NCBI RefSeq assembly: GCF_035818635.1
Contig: NZ_JAYLLH010000024.1
Coordinates: 1 to 64,000 of the forward strand
Reading direction: 5' to 3'
DNA length: 64,000 bases
From: Mesobacterium_A hydrothermale
Lineage (GTDB): Bacteria > Pseudomonadota > Alphaproteobacteria > Rhodobacterales > Rhodobacteraceae
Positions 1 to 8,514 of the stretch are shown in pieces. The first letter of the stretch is position 1, and the number at the start of each line of letters is the position of its first letter. Made by a program: the position numbers and the translations under genes. Under the pieces are notes generated by a model. The model saw only the letters and a list, made by a program, of their open reading frames with translations, searched no databases and was not told the origin of the DNA.

Positions 1-356
1 CATCAGCATGACTCGCACGGCCAGCACCAAATGGGAATCCCAATTCGGACTCGTTTGTCGCGATCAATCCACTAGGTCCGCTGCATGAGGAAAGTCAGGG
101 GTGACCCACGCTTTTGTCCGTTTCGTTGGGTTCCCCTGTTCTGATCTGCGCCGCCCCTGTCCCGCGCGGCGCAACTGTCTTTCCGGTTTGTCCGTGTCGC
201 GGGCCCCAGGAACGGGCGGCCCGGTTTCGCGCGCACCCTCGTGGCGATACCGGGCCAAACGGTCCATCAGCCCCCTCAGCCAACGCAAAGAGGTTGTGGC
301 CAGCCCCGCAACCGCGATAGGACTAACGCAACAATAACCAATTTCAGGAACTGGAC
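1..356. other. Intergenic region upstream of glpX, no supported gene
   Basis: No convincing gene is seen here. Short open frames exist on both strands, but they lack good ribosome-binding sites and recognisable protein features. Frames entering from the left edge close within about 90 bases, so at most a few C-terminal codons of an upstream gene could be present. A GAGGAAAGTC string at 87-96 resembles the conserved RNase P RNA segment, but nothing else of that RNA follows. Confidence 0.5.
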
Positions 357-1334
357 ATGAGCACCCCCTCCATTTTCGACGATCGTATGCTGTCGCTGGG
401 CTTGGCCCGCGTGGCCGAACAGGCGGCGATCGCCAGCGCCAAGCTGATTGGGCGCGGCGATGAAAAGGCCGCCGACCAGGCCGCCGTGAACGCGATGCGG
501 ACTGAACTGAACAAGCTCGACATCAAGGGCGTGGTCGTCATCGGTGAAGGGGAACGTGACGAAGCCCCGATGCTCTATATCGGTGAAGAGGTGGGCACCG
601 GCAATGGTCCGGGCGTGGACATCGCGCTGGACCCGCTGGAAGGCACAACGCTGACCGCCAAGGACATGCCCAACGCGCTGACCGTGATCTCGATGGGGCC
701 GCGCGGGTCGATGCTGCACGCACCGGACGTCTACATGGAAAAGCTGGCAATTGGCCCGGGCTACCCCGAAGGCATCGTATCGTTGGACATGCCGCCGGCG
801 ACGCGCGTGTCCGCGCTCGCCACTGCCAAGGGCTGCCTGCCGTCTGACATTACCGTTTGCATCCTTGAACGCCCCCGCCACGAAGACCTGATCGACGAAG
901 TGCGCGCCACCGGCGCCGCGATCCGCCTGATCACCGATGGCGACGTGGCCGGCGTCATGCACTGCGCCGAACCGCATCTGACCGGGATCGACATGTACAT
1001 GGGGTCCGGCGGTGCGCCCGAAGGCGTTCTGGCGGCCTCGGCACTGAAATGCATGGGTGGGCAGATCCAGGGCAAGCTGCTGTTCCGCAACGATGACGAG
1101 CGCGGCCGCGCCGCCAAGGCCGGGATCACCGACCTGGACAAGATCTATACCCGCGACGAAATGGTCACCGAAGATGTCATCTTTGCCGCCACGGGCGTTA
1201 CCAGCGGCTCGCTCTTGCCCGGAATCAAGCGCGACGAGGTCGGCTGGCTGACCACCGAAACGCTGCTGATGCGGTCCAAGACCGGGTCGGTGCGTCGGAT
1301 GACCTATCGCAACCCGACCAAGCCGCGCGGGTAA
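357..1334 (+). CDS. glpX: Class II fructose-1,6-bisphosphatase GlpX
   Basis: Cytosolic metal-dependent phosphatase that converts fructose-1,6-bisphosphate to fructose-6-phosphate in gluconeogenesis. Members in autotrophs can also act on sedoheptulose bisphosphate. The 325-residue length matches the family. The metal/phosphate motif DPLEGT is at residues 92-97 and the preceding acidic loop GEGERDEAP at 63-71, both hallmarks of the GlpX fold rather than the class I enzyme. The ATG lies directly after an AACTGGAC stretch, so the Shine-Dalgarno is weak, but conservation of MSTPSIFDDR at the N-terminus supports this start. It stands alone in the window; the next gene, yebC, is convergent. Confidence 0.95.
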   Translation: MSTPSIFDDRMLSLGLARVAEQAAIASAKLIGRGDEKAADQAAVNAMRTELNKLDIKGVVVIGEGERDEAPMLYIGEEVGTGNGPGVDIALDPLEGTTLTAKDMPNALTVISMGPRGSMLHAPDVYMEKLAIGPGYPEGIVSLDMPPATRVSALATAKGCLPSDITVCILERPRHEDLIDEVRATGAAIRLITDGDVAGVMHCAEPHLTGIDMYMGSGGAPEGVLAASALKCMGGQIQGKLLFRNDDERGRAAKAGITDLDKIYTRDEMVTEDVIFAATGVTSGSLLPGIKRDEVGWLTTETLLMRSKTGSVRRMTYRNPTKPRG

Positions 1335-1370
1335 CCGGAGCGGCGGCCAGCCCCCGCACCGCAACACAGG

Positions 1371-1419
1371 TGGGGGGCCAGCCCCCCACACCCCCCGGGA
1401 TATTTTCAGCCAGAAGAAG
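1371..1419 (+). repeat. Dispersed GGATATTT repeat, copy A
   Basis: A G/C-rich self-complementary part (GGGGGGCCAGCCCCCC) is followed by ACACCCCCC, GGGATATTTT and a CAGCCAGAAGAAG tail. The same order of elements recurs at 51673-51724, 59417-59479 (minus strand) and 62086-62135. This copy sits 37 bases after the glpX stop, in the same orientation as glpX. Confidence 0.75.
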
Positions 1420-1518
1420 ACAAGCGCCGGGATTGGCTATCGGCCGTGTCCCGGACTGGATGGCGAACTGATCGGCAGGACCGGGACGAAGGGGTCAAAA
1501 GCCGCGGCGTACACAGAA

Positions 1519-1543
1519 AAAGGCCCGCAGTTTGCGGGCCTTT
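1519..1543 (-). terminator. Rho-independent terminator of yebC
   Basis: A perfect hairpin with arms AAAGGCCCGCA and TGCGGGCCTTT around a short loop. Read on the minus strand it is followed by a T-rich TTTTTC run, placing it about 20 bases after the yebC stop. It could also stop plus-strand transcripts from glpX. Confidence 0.85.
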
Positions 1544-1565
1544 CATGGGTGTTCGAAGGGCTGGT

Positions 1566-2306
1566 TTACAGCTGCGCCATGACCTCGTCCGAGGCTTCGA
1601 AATTCGTGGTGACGCGCTGCACGTCGTCGTCGTCTTCCAGCGCCTCGACCAGCTTCATCAGCGACTGCATTCCCGCAAGGTCAAGTTCCGTCGTGGTGGT
1701 GGGCTTCCAGGCCAGCCTGGTCGATTCCGATTCGCCGAGCTCTGCTTCCAGCGCGGTGGACACATCGTTCAGATCGGTGTCGGCGCACCAGATGGTGTGA
1801 CCGTCCTCGCCGCTTTCGACGTCTTCGGCACCGGCCTCGATCGCGGCCATCATGATCGTATCGGCATCGCCGGCGTCAGCGGGATAGACGATTTCGCCCT
1901 TGCGCTCGAACATGAAGCCGACCGAGCCGGTTTCGCCAAGGTTGCCGCCGTTCTTGGTGAAGGTCGACCGCACATTAGACGCGGTACGGTTGCGGTTGTC
2001 GGTCATCGCCTCGACAATCACGGCCACGCCGTTCGGGCCGTAGCCTTCATAGCGGATTTCTTCGTAATCCTCACCGTCGCCGCCGACGGCCTTCTTGATC
2101 GCGCGTTCGATGTTGTCTTTCGGCATGGACTGCCCGCGGGCTTCTTTCACCGCGAGGCGCAGGCGCGGGTTCTTGTCCGGGTCGGGATCACCCATCTTTG
2201 CCGCGATGGTGATTTCCTTCGACAGCTTCGAAAAGATCTTGGCCCGGATCTTGTCCTGACGGCCCTTGCGGTGCTGGATGTTTGCCCATTTGGAATGGCC
2301 GGCCAT
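1566..2306 (-). CDS. yebC: YebC/PmpR family protein
   Basis: Member of the widespread YebC family, described as DNA-binding regulators and, more recently, as ribosome-associated factors easing difficult peptide motifs. It is 246 residues long, the usual size, and begins with the family signature MAGHSKWANIQHRKGRQD. An acidic patch of consecutive Asp near the C-terminus is also typical. The frame is open further upstream, but the extension is unlike the family, and an AGGGG Shine-Dalgarno precedes the chosen ATG. The gene is followed by a strong terminator and is monocistronic here; in many bacteria it precedes ruvC, which is absent nearby. Confidence 0.95.
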   Translation of the reverse strand: MAGHSKWANIQHRKGRQDKIRAKIFSKLSKEITIAAKMGDPDPDKNPRLRLAVKEARGQSMPKDNIERAIKKAVGGDGEDYEEIRYEGYGPNGVAVIVEAMTDNRNRTASNVRSTFTKNGGNLGETGSVGFMFERKGEIVYPADAGDADTIMMAAIEAGAEDVESGEDGHTIWCADTDLNDVSTALEAELGESESTRLAWKPTTTTELDLAGMQSLMKLVEALEDDDDVQRVTTNFEASDEVMAQL

Positions 2307-2429
2307 GGTGACCCCTGTTCTTTGATTGTGTGAATCCGGCGTCTCTATACGGCAGGCGCCCTGACAAGGGCAAGCCTTGCGGCGCGTCAGGGACTGGCGC
2401 GGCGCGCGAAGCCACGCTAAAGCGGCAGC

Positions 2430-3155
2430 ATGAAACGGTTCCTGATCCTGCAACTGCGCCCCGAGACCGAGGCGTCAGACGACGAATACGCGGCTTTCCT
2501 GCGCAAGGGCGGTCTGACCGAAGATCGCGTGGAGCGCATCCGGCTGGATCAGACACCGCTGCCGGCCGACCTGGATCCGGCCAGCTATGCCGGGGTGATC
2601 GTTGGCGGTGGGCCGGGCTGCGTATCTGACGCGCCCGAAACCAAAGACCCGGTCGAGGCCCGGATCGAGGCTGAAATCCTGGGCCTGATGCCGCGCATCA
2701 CCGATCGGGATGTGCCCTTCATGGGATGCTGCTATGGCATCGGAATCCTGGCGCATCACCTTGGCGCCGAGGTGTCAAAGAAGGCTTTTGGCGAGCCGGT
2801 GGGTGCTGTCACCTGCACCAAGGCGGCCGATGACCCGATGCTGGACGGGCTGCCCGACCGGTTCGACGCCTTCGTAGGCCACAAGGAAGCGGTGCAGCAC
2901 TTGCCCGGGGGGGCGGTGCACCTGGTGCGGTCGGGTCCCTGCCCTTTCCAGATGATCCGCTACAAGTCGAACGTCTACGCCACCCAGTTCCACCCCGAGG
3001 CCGACGCGGCGGGGTTCGAAACCCGTATCCGCATTTATCGCCACAAGGGCTATTTCCACCCAGACGAGGCAGAAACGCTGATCGACATGTGCCGCGCGTC
3101 GAACGTGGTCTGGCCAGAAGTCGTGTTGCGGAACTTCGTGCAGCGTTTTGGCTGA
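2430..3155 (+). CDS. Class I glutamine amidotransferase (GMP synthase-like)
   Basis: A stand-alone glutamine amidotransferase domain of about 241 residues. The nucleophile elbow GCCYG is at 99-103 (Cys101 as nucleophile) and the catalytic His188/Glu190 pair lies in FHPEAD. It lacks the ATP-pyrophosphatase and dimerisation domains of GMP synthase, so it is a relative rather than guaA. Family members act on diverse substrates, including gamma-glutamyl compounds, and the real acceptor here is unknown. The start ATG lies after AAGCGGCAGC. The gene is divergent from yebC and convergent with the SLC13 transporter, giving no operon clue. Confidence 0.85.
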   Translation: MKRFLILQLRPETEASDDEYAAFLRKGGLTEDRVERIRLDQTPLPADLDPASYAGVIVGGGPGCVSDAPETKDPVEARIEAEILGLMPRITDRDVPFMGCCYGIGILAHHLGAEVSKKAFGEPVGAVTCTKAADDPMLDGLPDRFDAFVGHKEAVQHLPGGAVHLVRSGPCPFQMIRYKSNVYATQFHPEADAAGFETRIRIYRHKGYFHPDEAETLIDMCRASNVVWPEVVLRNFVQRFG

Positions 3156-3180
3156 GGCCCAGGCGCCCTGCGCGTGACGG

Positions 3181-4959
3181 TCAAAGCGGCCAGAACAACG
3201 GGATCAGCAGCGCCGACAGCAGCCCGATCAACAGGTTCAGCGGCACACCGACCTTGAGGAAATCCGAAAACCGATAGCCGCCGGGCCCATAGACCAGCGT
3301 GTTGGTCTGGTAGCCGATGGGCGTGGCAAACGAACAGGACGCCGCGACCATCACCGCCACCACCAGTGGGCGTGGATCGACGCCCAGCGCCTGGGCCAGT
3401 CCGATGGCAATAGGCGTGACCACAACCGCCACGGCATTGTTGCTGACCGCCTCGGTCAGGACCGAGGTCAACAAAAACACCGCCCAGATCAGCACCGGCC
3501 CGGGCAGCACCGCCATCAACGGTGCGATCCAGCCCACCAGCAAGGCAACGGCGCCCGATGCCTCCAGCGCGGCGCCGACGGCAAGCATGGCGAAGATCAA
3601 CGCAAGAAGGCGGCCTTCGATAAACGAAAAAGCTTCGTCCGCGTCGATGCAGCGGGTCAACAGCACGGCGGCCACGGCAACGACCGCCAGCGCCAGAATC
3701 GGCGCCACGCCAAGCGCAGACAGCACCACGATCCCGGCCAGCGCCCCAAGCGCGATGGGCGCATGGCCGCGACGAAAGGCGCGCGCAGAGGGATGGCTGA
3801 CGTCGACAAGGTCCATTTCATCGGCCAGCCGCTTGATGTCTTCCGACGCGCCCTCCAGCAGCAGCGTGTCGCCGACGCGCACCACGAGTTCGTCCAACTG
3901 GCGGCCGATGTTCTGATTCCGGCGGTGCACGGCCAGTGTATAAACCCCGAACCGGCGCCGCAGGCGCAGCGCGCCAAGACTGCGGCCCACCATCTTGCAG
4001 CCCGGCGTGATCAGCACCTCGACCGTGGTGGTTTCCTTGGCCGACAACTGGTCGACGCGCTTCAGTTCCTTGTTGCGTTGCAGGCTGAGCAGTTCGGTCA
4101 TCTGGGTCCGCAGAACCACCACGTCGCCCACTTGCAGCTTCACGTCGGACAGGTTGCGGCGCAGTGATTCATCGCCGCGGATCACGTCGATCAGGCGAAC
4201 CCCTTCGCGCTTGAACAACTGCACGCCCAGAACTTCTCGTCCGATCAGGTTGGATTCGGGCGGGATCACCGCCTCGGTAAAGAACTTCATCCGCGATCTG
4301 TCGGACAGCATCCCCGCTATGCTGCTGCGTTCTGGCAGCAGGAACCGCCCGAACAACGCCAGATAGGCCATCCCCCAGGCCACAAGGATCAGCGCCAGCG
4401 GCGTAACCTCGAAGATTGTGAACGGTTCCAGCCCCTGACCGCGGGCAACACCGTCGACCAGCAGGTTGGTCGAGGTCCCGATCAGCGTCGTGGTTCCGCC
4501 CAGAATCGACGCATAGCTGAGCGGGATCAGAAGTTTCGACGGTTGCACCCCCAGAACCTTGGCGATCTGCACGAAGATTGGCAGCATCACCACAACAACC
4601 GGTGTGTTGTTCATGAAGGCCGACGCCACGATGACCACCACCATGATCCCCGCAACCGCCCGACGCGGGCGGCGCTGAACCTGATCCTGGGCAAAGTTGG
4701 TGAAGGCATCAAGCGCACCTGTCCGCACCAACGCCCCCATGACCAGGAACATCGCGGCAATAGTCCAGGGTGCAGGGTTCGACAGCACGTTCAGCGCCGC
4801 ATCATACGGCAGGATACCCAGCACCAGAAGCACCGCGACCCCACCGATGGCGACCACCTCTGTCGGGTAGGCTTCGCGCACGAACAGCACAAACATCGCG
4901 ACCACGGTCAGCAATGTGACAGCGGCCTGGCCGTTTTGACTGAGTTCAAACAGGTTCAT
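3181..4959 (-). CDS. SLC13-family permease with two RCK_C (TrkA-C) domains
   Basis: Inner-membrane anion transporter of the DASS/CitT group, 592 residues. Hydrophobic segments occupy about residues 10-220 and 400-592. Between them lie two soluble TrkA-C-like domains (about 225-300 and 310-385), an architecture found in bacterial sulfate/dicarboxylate permeases of this class. C-terminal helices with repeated small residues and the SNNA motif are typical. The substrate is not readable from sequence. It is the last gene of a three-gene minus-strand unit after the YmdB-type phosphoesterase and EamA gene, 21 bases downstream of the latter, with an AAGGA site before its ATG. Confidence 0.88.
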   Translation of the reverse strand: MNLFELSQNGQAAVTLLTVVAMFVLFVREAYPTEVVAIGGVAVLLVLGILPYDAALNVLSNPAPWTIAAMFLVMGALVRTGALDAFTNFAQDQVQRRPRRAVAGIMVVVIVASAFMNNTPVVVVMLPIFVQIAKVLGVQPSKLLIPLSYASILGGTTTLIGTSTNLLVDGVARGQGLEPFTIFEVTPLALILVAWGMAYLALFGRFLLPERSSIAGMLSDRSRMKFFTEAVIPPESNLIGREVLGVQLFKREGVRLIDVIRGDESLRRNLSDVKLQVGDVVVLRTQMTELLSLQRNKELKRVDQLSAKETTTVEVLITPGCKMVGRSLGALRLRRRFGVYTLAVHRRNQNIGRQLDELVVRVGDTLLLEGASEDIKRLADEMDLVDVSHPSARAFRRGHAPIALGALAGIVVLSALGVAPILALAVVAVAAVLLTRCIDADEAFSFIEGRLLALIFAMLAVGAALEASGAVALLVGWIAPLMAVLPGPVLIWAVFLLTSVLTEAVSNNAVAVVVTPIAIGLAQALGVDPRPLVVAVMVAASCSFATPIGYQTNTLVYGPGGYRFSDFLKVGVPLNLLIGLLSALLIPLFWPL

Positions 4960-4980
4960 GATGTCCTTCGGGATCGCGGG

Positions 4981-5904
4981 TCAGGGGGAATTTTGTCCCA
5001 GCGGCGCGGCACTGACAAGCGCGGCACGCGGGCGCGGCTGCACAAAGAACAGTCCTGCCAACATGAGCAGCAGCGACAGCCAGACTGGCCCCGCATACGC
5101 TTCGTTCAGGAAGATCATCGACCAAACAAGGCCGAACAACGTGACAAGATAGCTGACCTGCACGGCGAAGACCGATCCGGCCACCCCCACCAGCCAGACA
5201 TACATCGTATAGGCCAGCACATGCAGCACGGACGAGGCAATCAGCGCATAGTCGGGTGCCCCCCAGGGGCCACGCGGGTCGATGAACTGACCCGACGCCA
5301 GCGCCATCGGCAGTGTCAGCAGCGCCCCCACAAGCGACGCGCCAGTCAAGACCTGAACAGACCCCAGCCCCATCGTGCCCCAGCGCGCAACGATGTTGCC
5401 TTCGATGGCGTAGCAGGCCGAGGACAGCAACGCGATGGGGATCCACACCGACTGTGCCGGGTCGGGCAACGTGGCATCGGGCAGCGCCAGCATCAGCACC
5501 CCGGCAAACCCCAGCCACAGGCCGATCACCCGACGCCAGCGGAAATGGTCGTTGCCCATCGCCAGCGCCAACGGAAAGGACAGCATCGGAATGGAACTCA
5601 GCAGGATCGACAGGATCCCCGCCGGCAGGTGCCGCGCGGTGTTGTAATAGACGATGCCGGGGACGATCGTGCCGATCAACGCGATCAGCGCATAGAAACC
5701 AAGGTAGCGGGGCGCCAGCGGCAGACGGCGGCGAGTCGCTGCCATGACCGCTCCCAGGAACGCGGCCCCCAGCGTCAGTTGCCAGAACAGCAGACCGAAA
5801 TGGCGGTAGCCTTCGCTGACCGCGGTCTTGGTCAAGGGCTGCGACGCACCCCAGGCGGCCCCGGCCACCACCAGCAGCGCCAGCAATACCGGTGTCCGTG
5901 TCAT
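4981..5904 (-). CDS. EamA/DMT superfamily transporter
   Basis: A 307-residue integral membrane protein with about ten predicted helices in two homologous EamA halves, as in drug/metabolite exporters such as RhaT/YdcZ relatives. The start MTRTPVLLALL overlaps the stop of the upstream phosphoesterase by ATGA (5901-5904), implying translational coupling; a longer reading frame exists upstream but is unlike the family. Substrate unknown. The C-terminus carries the charged tail after the last helix usual for the family. Confidence 0.88.
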   Translation of the reverse strand: MTRTPVLLALLVVAGAAWGASQPLTKTAVSEGYRHFGLLFWQLTLGAAFLGAVMAATRRRLPLAPRYLGFYALIALIGTIVPGIVYYNTARHLPAGILSILLSSIPMLSFPLALAMGNDHFRWRRVIGLWLGFAGVLMLALPDATLPDPAQSVWIPIALLSSACYAIEGNIVARWGTMGLGSVQVLTGASLVGALLTLPMALASGQFIDPRGPWGAPDYALIASSVLHVLAYTMYVWLVGVAGSVFAVQVSYLVTLFGLVWSMIFLNEAYAGPVWLSLLLMLAGLFFVQPRPRAALVSAAPLGQNSP

Positions 5905-6713
5905 GGCGTGGATTGCTCCAGCCGACCGCCAAGGCGGATCATCTTGACGGTTGTTGCCTTGCCGGTACGGTCGTCGGTTTCGACATAGACCCCGGACAGC
6001 GTTGCCTCTCCCAAGGCTGGCTGGAAACGGCCCTTGGCCATGCCGGTCACAAAGCGGCGCATCGGTTCGGTTTTTTCCATGCCAATGACAGAATTGTAGT
6101 CGCCGCACATGCCCGCGTCGGACTGGAACGCCGTACCGCCGGGCAGGATCTGTGCGTCGCCCGTCGGCACATGCGTATGGGTGCCGACGACAAGGCTGGC
6201 GCGACCGTCGCAGAAATGGCCCATGCCCATCTTTTCGCTGGTTGCTTCGCAATGCACATCGACAAGGATCATCTTCGCCTGCCCACCCAGCGGATGCGCG
6301 CGCAAGACCGCATCGACCGCCGAGAACGGATCGTCAAAGGCGCGTTTCATGAACACCTGCCCCAGAACCTGCAACACCAGCACCTTGCGGCCGCGCCGGT
6401 CGCTGAACAGTGCGTGGCCCCGACCCGGCGCACCCTTGGCAAAGTTCAGCGGACGGATGATGCGGGGCTCTTTCTCGATATGGGTCAGCATGTCCTTCTG
6501 GTCGAAGGCGTGATCGCCCAGCGTCACCACATCGGCGCCCGCATCCAGGATCAGCTTGGCGTGTTCGCCGCTCAGCCCCATCCCGTTCGACGCGTTTTCG
6601 CCGTTCACAACGACGAAATCCAGTTTCCATTCGTCCCGCAGGCGGGGCAGGTTTTCAGAAATTGCCTGACGTCCGGCACGGCCCACGACGTCGCCCAGAA
6701 ATAATGTCTTCAT
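5901..6713 (-). CDS. YmdB-type metallophosphoesterase (TIGR00282 family)
   Basis: Cytosolic dinuclear-metal phosphoesterase of 270 residues. The ordered metal-binding motifs are all present: GDVVG near the N-terminus, NGENASNG, GDHAFDQ, VDVHCEATSEK and GTHTHVPTGD. Bacillus YmdB of this family cleaves 2',3'-cyclic nucleotides and affects mRNA turnover; the role in this lineage is not established. Upstream open frame beyond MKTLFLGDVVGR is not conserved in kind, so the ATG at 6713 is preferred. It heads an operon with the EamA and SLC13 transporters through a 4-bp overlap. Confidence 0.9.
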   Translation of the reverse strand: MKTLFLGDVVGRAGRQAISENLPRLRDEWKLDFVVVNGENASNGMGLSGEHAKLILDAGADVVTLGDHAFDQKDMLTHIEKEPRIIRPLNFAKGAPGRGHALFSDRRGRKVLVLQVLGQVFMKRAFDDPFSAVDAVLRAHPLGGQAKMILVDVHCEATSEKMGMGHFCDGRASLVVGTHTHVPTGDAQILPGGTAFQSDAGMCGDYNSVIGMEKTEPMRRFVTGMAKGRFQPALGEATLSGVYVETDDRTGKATTVKMIRLGGRLEQSTP

Positions 6714-6846
6714 GATTTCAGCCCTAGTGCCAAAGCCCCAGATTGCAAAGCAGAAAGCGCAGCCGGCACCGCTTGCAACCTCTGCAGCCTTCCGGCAGCA
6801 TGGCGGATACGCAATGCCAAAGCGGACCAAGGGCCGGAGCACCGCC

Positions 6847-6990
6847 ATGACCAATTCCATTGCCATCGTGCTGGGCCTTCTGATCGTGGCGGGAATCGCC
6901 GCCGACCTGACATTGTTCGAGGGGCAGAACCTCGTGTTTCTGGGCAAGAAATTCTACGATCTGCTGCAATGGATGGCGTTCTGGCGCTGA
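6847..6990 (+). CDS. Small single-pass membrane protein, 47 residues
   Basis: A short protein, MTNSIAIVLGLLIVAGIAAD followed by an amphipathic part ending in WMAFWR. One hydrophobic helix covers about residues 5-20. A GGAG site lies eight bases before the ATG, favouring it over an upstream in-frame ATG at 6814. Similar short proteins beside gap occur in roseobacters to my recollection. Function unknown. It lies between the divergent phosphoesterase gene and gap. Confidence 0.65.
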   Translation: MTNSIAIVLGLLIVAGIAADLTLFEGQNLVFLGKKFYDLLQWMAFWR

Positions 6991-7067
6991 CCGCCTAGCA
7001 CCTTCGCGCCCGCAGAACCTCTCTTTGCCGTTGCAGAAAGACTCCTTGACTTTTTGCAGAGCCTCTG

Positions 7068-7085
7068 ATTGTTAGCGATAACAAT
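7068..7085 (+). promoter_or_regulatory. Candidate LacI-family (CceR-like) operator upstream of gap
   Basis: Palindrome with arms ATTGTTA and TAACAAT around GCGA, 41 bases before the gap start. It resembles the TGTTAGCG(C)TAACA-type operators of LacI-family central-carbon regulators, such as CceR described in Rhodobacter. A possible -35 TTGACT is at 7046-7051. Confidence 0.55.
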
Positions 7086-7126
7086 TCTACCCGCAGTTCT
7101 GCTTTGACCGACAAAGGACCGTTTCC

Positions 7127-8128
7127 ATGACCCTGACCGTTGCAATCAATGGCTTTGGCCGCATTGGCCGCAACATCCTGCGCGCCCTGGTCGAATCCGG
7201 CCGCACCGATATCGAGGTGGTCGCGATCAACGATCTTGGCCCGGTCGAGACCAACGCCCACCTGCTGGAATTCGACAGCGTGCACGGGCGCTTTCCGCAT
7301 CATGTCAGCTTTGGTGACGGATGGATCGACGCCGGCCGCGGCAAGATCCGCACCACCGGGGAACGCAACCCCGCCGACCTGCCCTGGGGCGACGTGGACA
7401 TCGTGCTGGAATGCACCGGCAAATTCAAAAGCCGCGACGCCGCGCAGGCCTATCTCGACAACGGCTCCAGCCGGGTCCTGATCTCGGCCCCTGGCAAGAG
7501 TGTCGACAATACAGTGGTTTACGGTGTGAACCACGAAACGCTGACCGGCGATCACATCATCGTTTCCAATGCGTCTTGCACCACCAACTGCCTGGCGCCG
7601 GTCGCCAAAGTGCTCAACGACACGATCGGCATCAAGCGCGGCTTCATGACCACGGTTCACGCCTATACCGGCGACCAGCCGACGCTGGACACGTTGCATT
7701 CCGACCTGTACCGCGCCCGTGCGGCTGCGGTCAGCATGGTACCGACGTCAACCGGGGCGGCCAAGGCCGTCGGGCTGGTTCTGCCGGAACTCAAGGGCAA
7801 GCTTGATGGCGTTGCGATCCGGGTGCCGACACCCAACGTCTCTGCCGTCGACCTGACCTTCGAAGCCAGCCACGCGACAACCGCCGAGGAAATCAACGAT
7901 GCCATCCGCACCGCCGCCGACGGCCCGCTGAAGGGCATCCTGGGCTATACCGACCGCCCGAACGTCAGCATCGACTTCAACCATGACAGCCATTCCTCGG
8001 TGTTCCACACCGACCAGACCCGCGTGATGGACGACACGATGGTGCGCATCCTCAGCTGGTATGACAACGAATGGGGGTTCAGCTGCCGGATGCTGGACAC
8101 CGCGGCGCATATGGGCAAGTTCCTGTAA
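7127..8128 (+). CDS. gap: Glyceraldehyde-3-phosphate dehydrogenase (type I)
   Basis: NAD(P)-dependent phosphorylating enzyme of glycolysis/gluconeogenesis, 333 residues. The Rossmann motif INGFGRIGR is at 7-15, the catalytic SNASCTTNC segment has Cys151, and the C-terminal NEWGFSCRMLD is characteristic. It is transcribed alone: a small membrane-protein gene precedes it and an intrinsic terminator follows at 8154-8182. A palindromic candidate operator in the leader suggests control by a carbon-state repressor. Cofactor preference cannot be fixed by eye. Confidence 0.97.
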   Translation: MTLTVAINGFGRIGRNILRALVESGRTDIEVVAINDLGPVETNAHLLEFDSVHGRFPHHVSFGDGWIDAGRGKIRTTGERNPADLPWGDVDIVLECTGKFKSRDAAQAYLDNGSSRVLISAPGKSVDNTVVYGVNHETLTGDHIIVSNASCTTNCLAPVAKVLNDTIGIKRGFMTTVHAYTGDQPTLDTLHSDLYRARAAAVSMVPTSTGAAKAVGLVLPELKGKLDGVAIRVPTPNVSAVDLTFEASHATTAEEINDAIRTAADGPLKGILGYTDRPNVSIDFNHDSHSSVFHTDQTRVMDDTMVRILSWYDNEWGFSCRMLDTAAHMGKFL

Positions 8129-8153
8129 AAAATAGAAAAAACTACGACACTTT

Positions 8154-8182
8154 GGCCCTCGGTACGAACCGGGGGCCTTTTT
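8154..8182 (+). terminator. Rho-independent terminator of gap
   Basis: Hairpin with arms GGCCCTCGGT and ACCGGGGGCC around ACGA, followed by TTTTTC, 26 bases after the gap stop. Confidence 0.85.
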
Positions 8183-8256
8183 CGTTCGTGTCCGCGCCGG
8201 TTCAAGACCCCAGCCCTTGCAAAATATGCATGGCGACCTCGCGTTTTCGGAAATTG

Positions 8257-8271
8257 TGCTGCGCCGCAGCA
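8257..8271 (+). promoter_or_regulatory. Candidate PhaR-like site, TGCTGCGCCGCAGCA
   Basis: A perfect 15-base palindrome containing CTGC-N3-GCAG, the form reported for the polyhydroxyalkanoate regulator PhaR in Paracoccus. It lies 53 bases before the first DUF1127 gene. The match is by pattern only. Confidence 0.4.
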
Positions 8272-8277
8272 TTGCTA

Positions 8278-8291
8278 TGTTAGCGCTACAA
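8278..8291 (+). promoter_or_regulatory. Second LacI-type operator-like site, TGTTAGCGCTACAA
   Basis: Centred on the perfect 8-base palindrome TAGCGCTA. It differs from a full TGTTAGCGCTAACA operator by one missing base on the right arm. It lies 33 bases upstream of the first DUF1127 gene and is related to the site before gap. Confidence 0.4.
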
Positions 8292-8323
8292 GGAAACGAA
8301 ACAGAGACACACAGGAGACAACG

Positions 8324-8485
8324 ATGACCCTGTTTACCAACCTCCGCAGCCGCATGGCAAAAGCCGCAGCCTACCGCCGTACGGTGAACGAAATCCGGCG
8401 CATGCCGAAAGACGTGGCCGACGACCTCGGGATCTATCCCGGTGACGCACGCCGCATGGCGTATCGCGCGGTCTACGGCCTGTAA
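8324..8485 (+). CDS. DUF1127 protein, copy 1
   Basis: A 53-residue basic protein, MTLFTNLRSRMAKAAAYRRT at the start and an ordered Arg-rich helical region with LGIYPGDARRMAYRAV near the end. DUF1127 (YjiS-like) proteins are small, Arg-rich and common in Rhizobiales and Rhodobacterales; some family members affect RNA turnover and phosphate or carbon physiology. An AGGAG site stands seven bases before the ATG. It is followed 29 bases later by a paralogue of identical length, so the two are probably co-transcribed. The gene is too short for many annotation pipelines. Confidence 0.8.
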   Translation: MTLFTNLRSRMAKAAAYRRTVNEIRRMPKDVADDLGIYPGDARRMAYRAVYGL

Positions 8486-8514
8486 TCCACTCGAACGTTG
8501 AAAGGATCTGACAC

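Noticed and set aside
87..96. GAGGAAAGTC, a string typical of RNase P RNA
   Set aside because: The other conserved blocks and the P4 pairing partner of RNase P RNA are not found within the following 300 bases.
64..288. 74-codon minus-strand frame near the left end
   Set aside because: Begins with TTG, has no ribosome-binding site and an Arg-rich composition typical of random frames.
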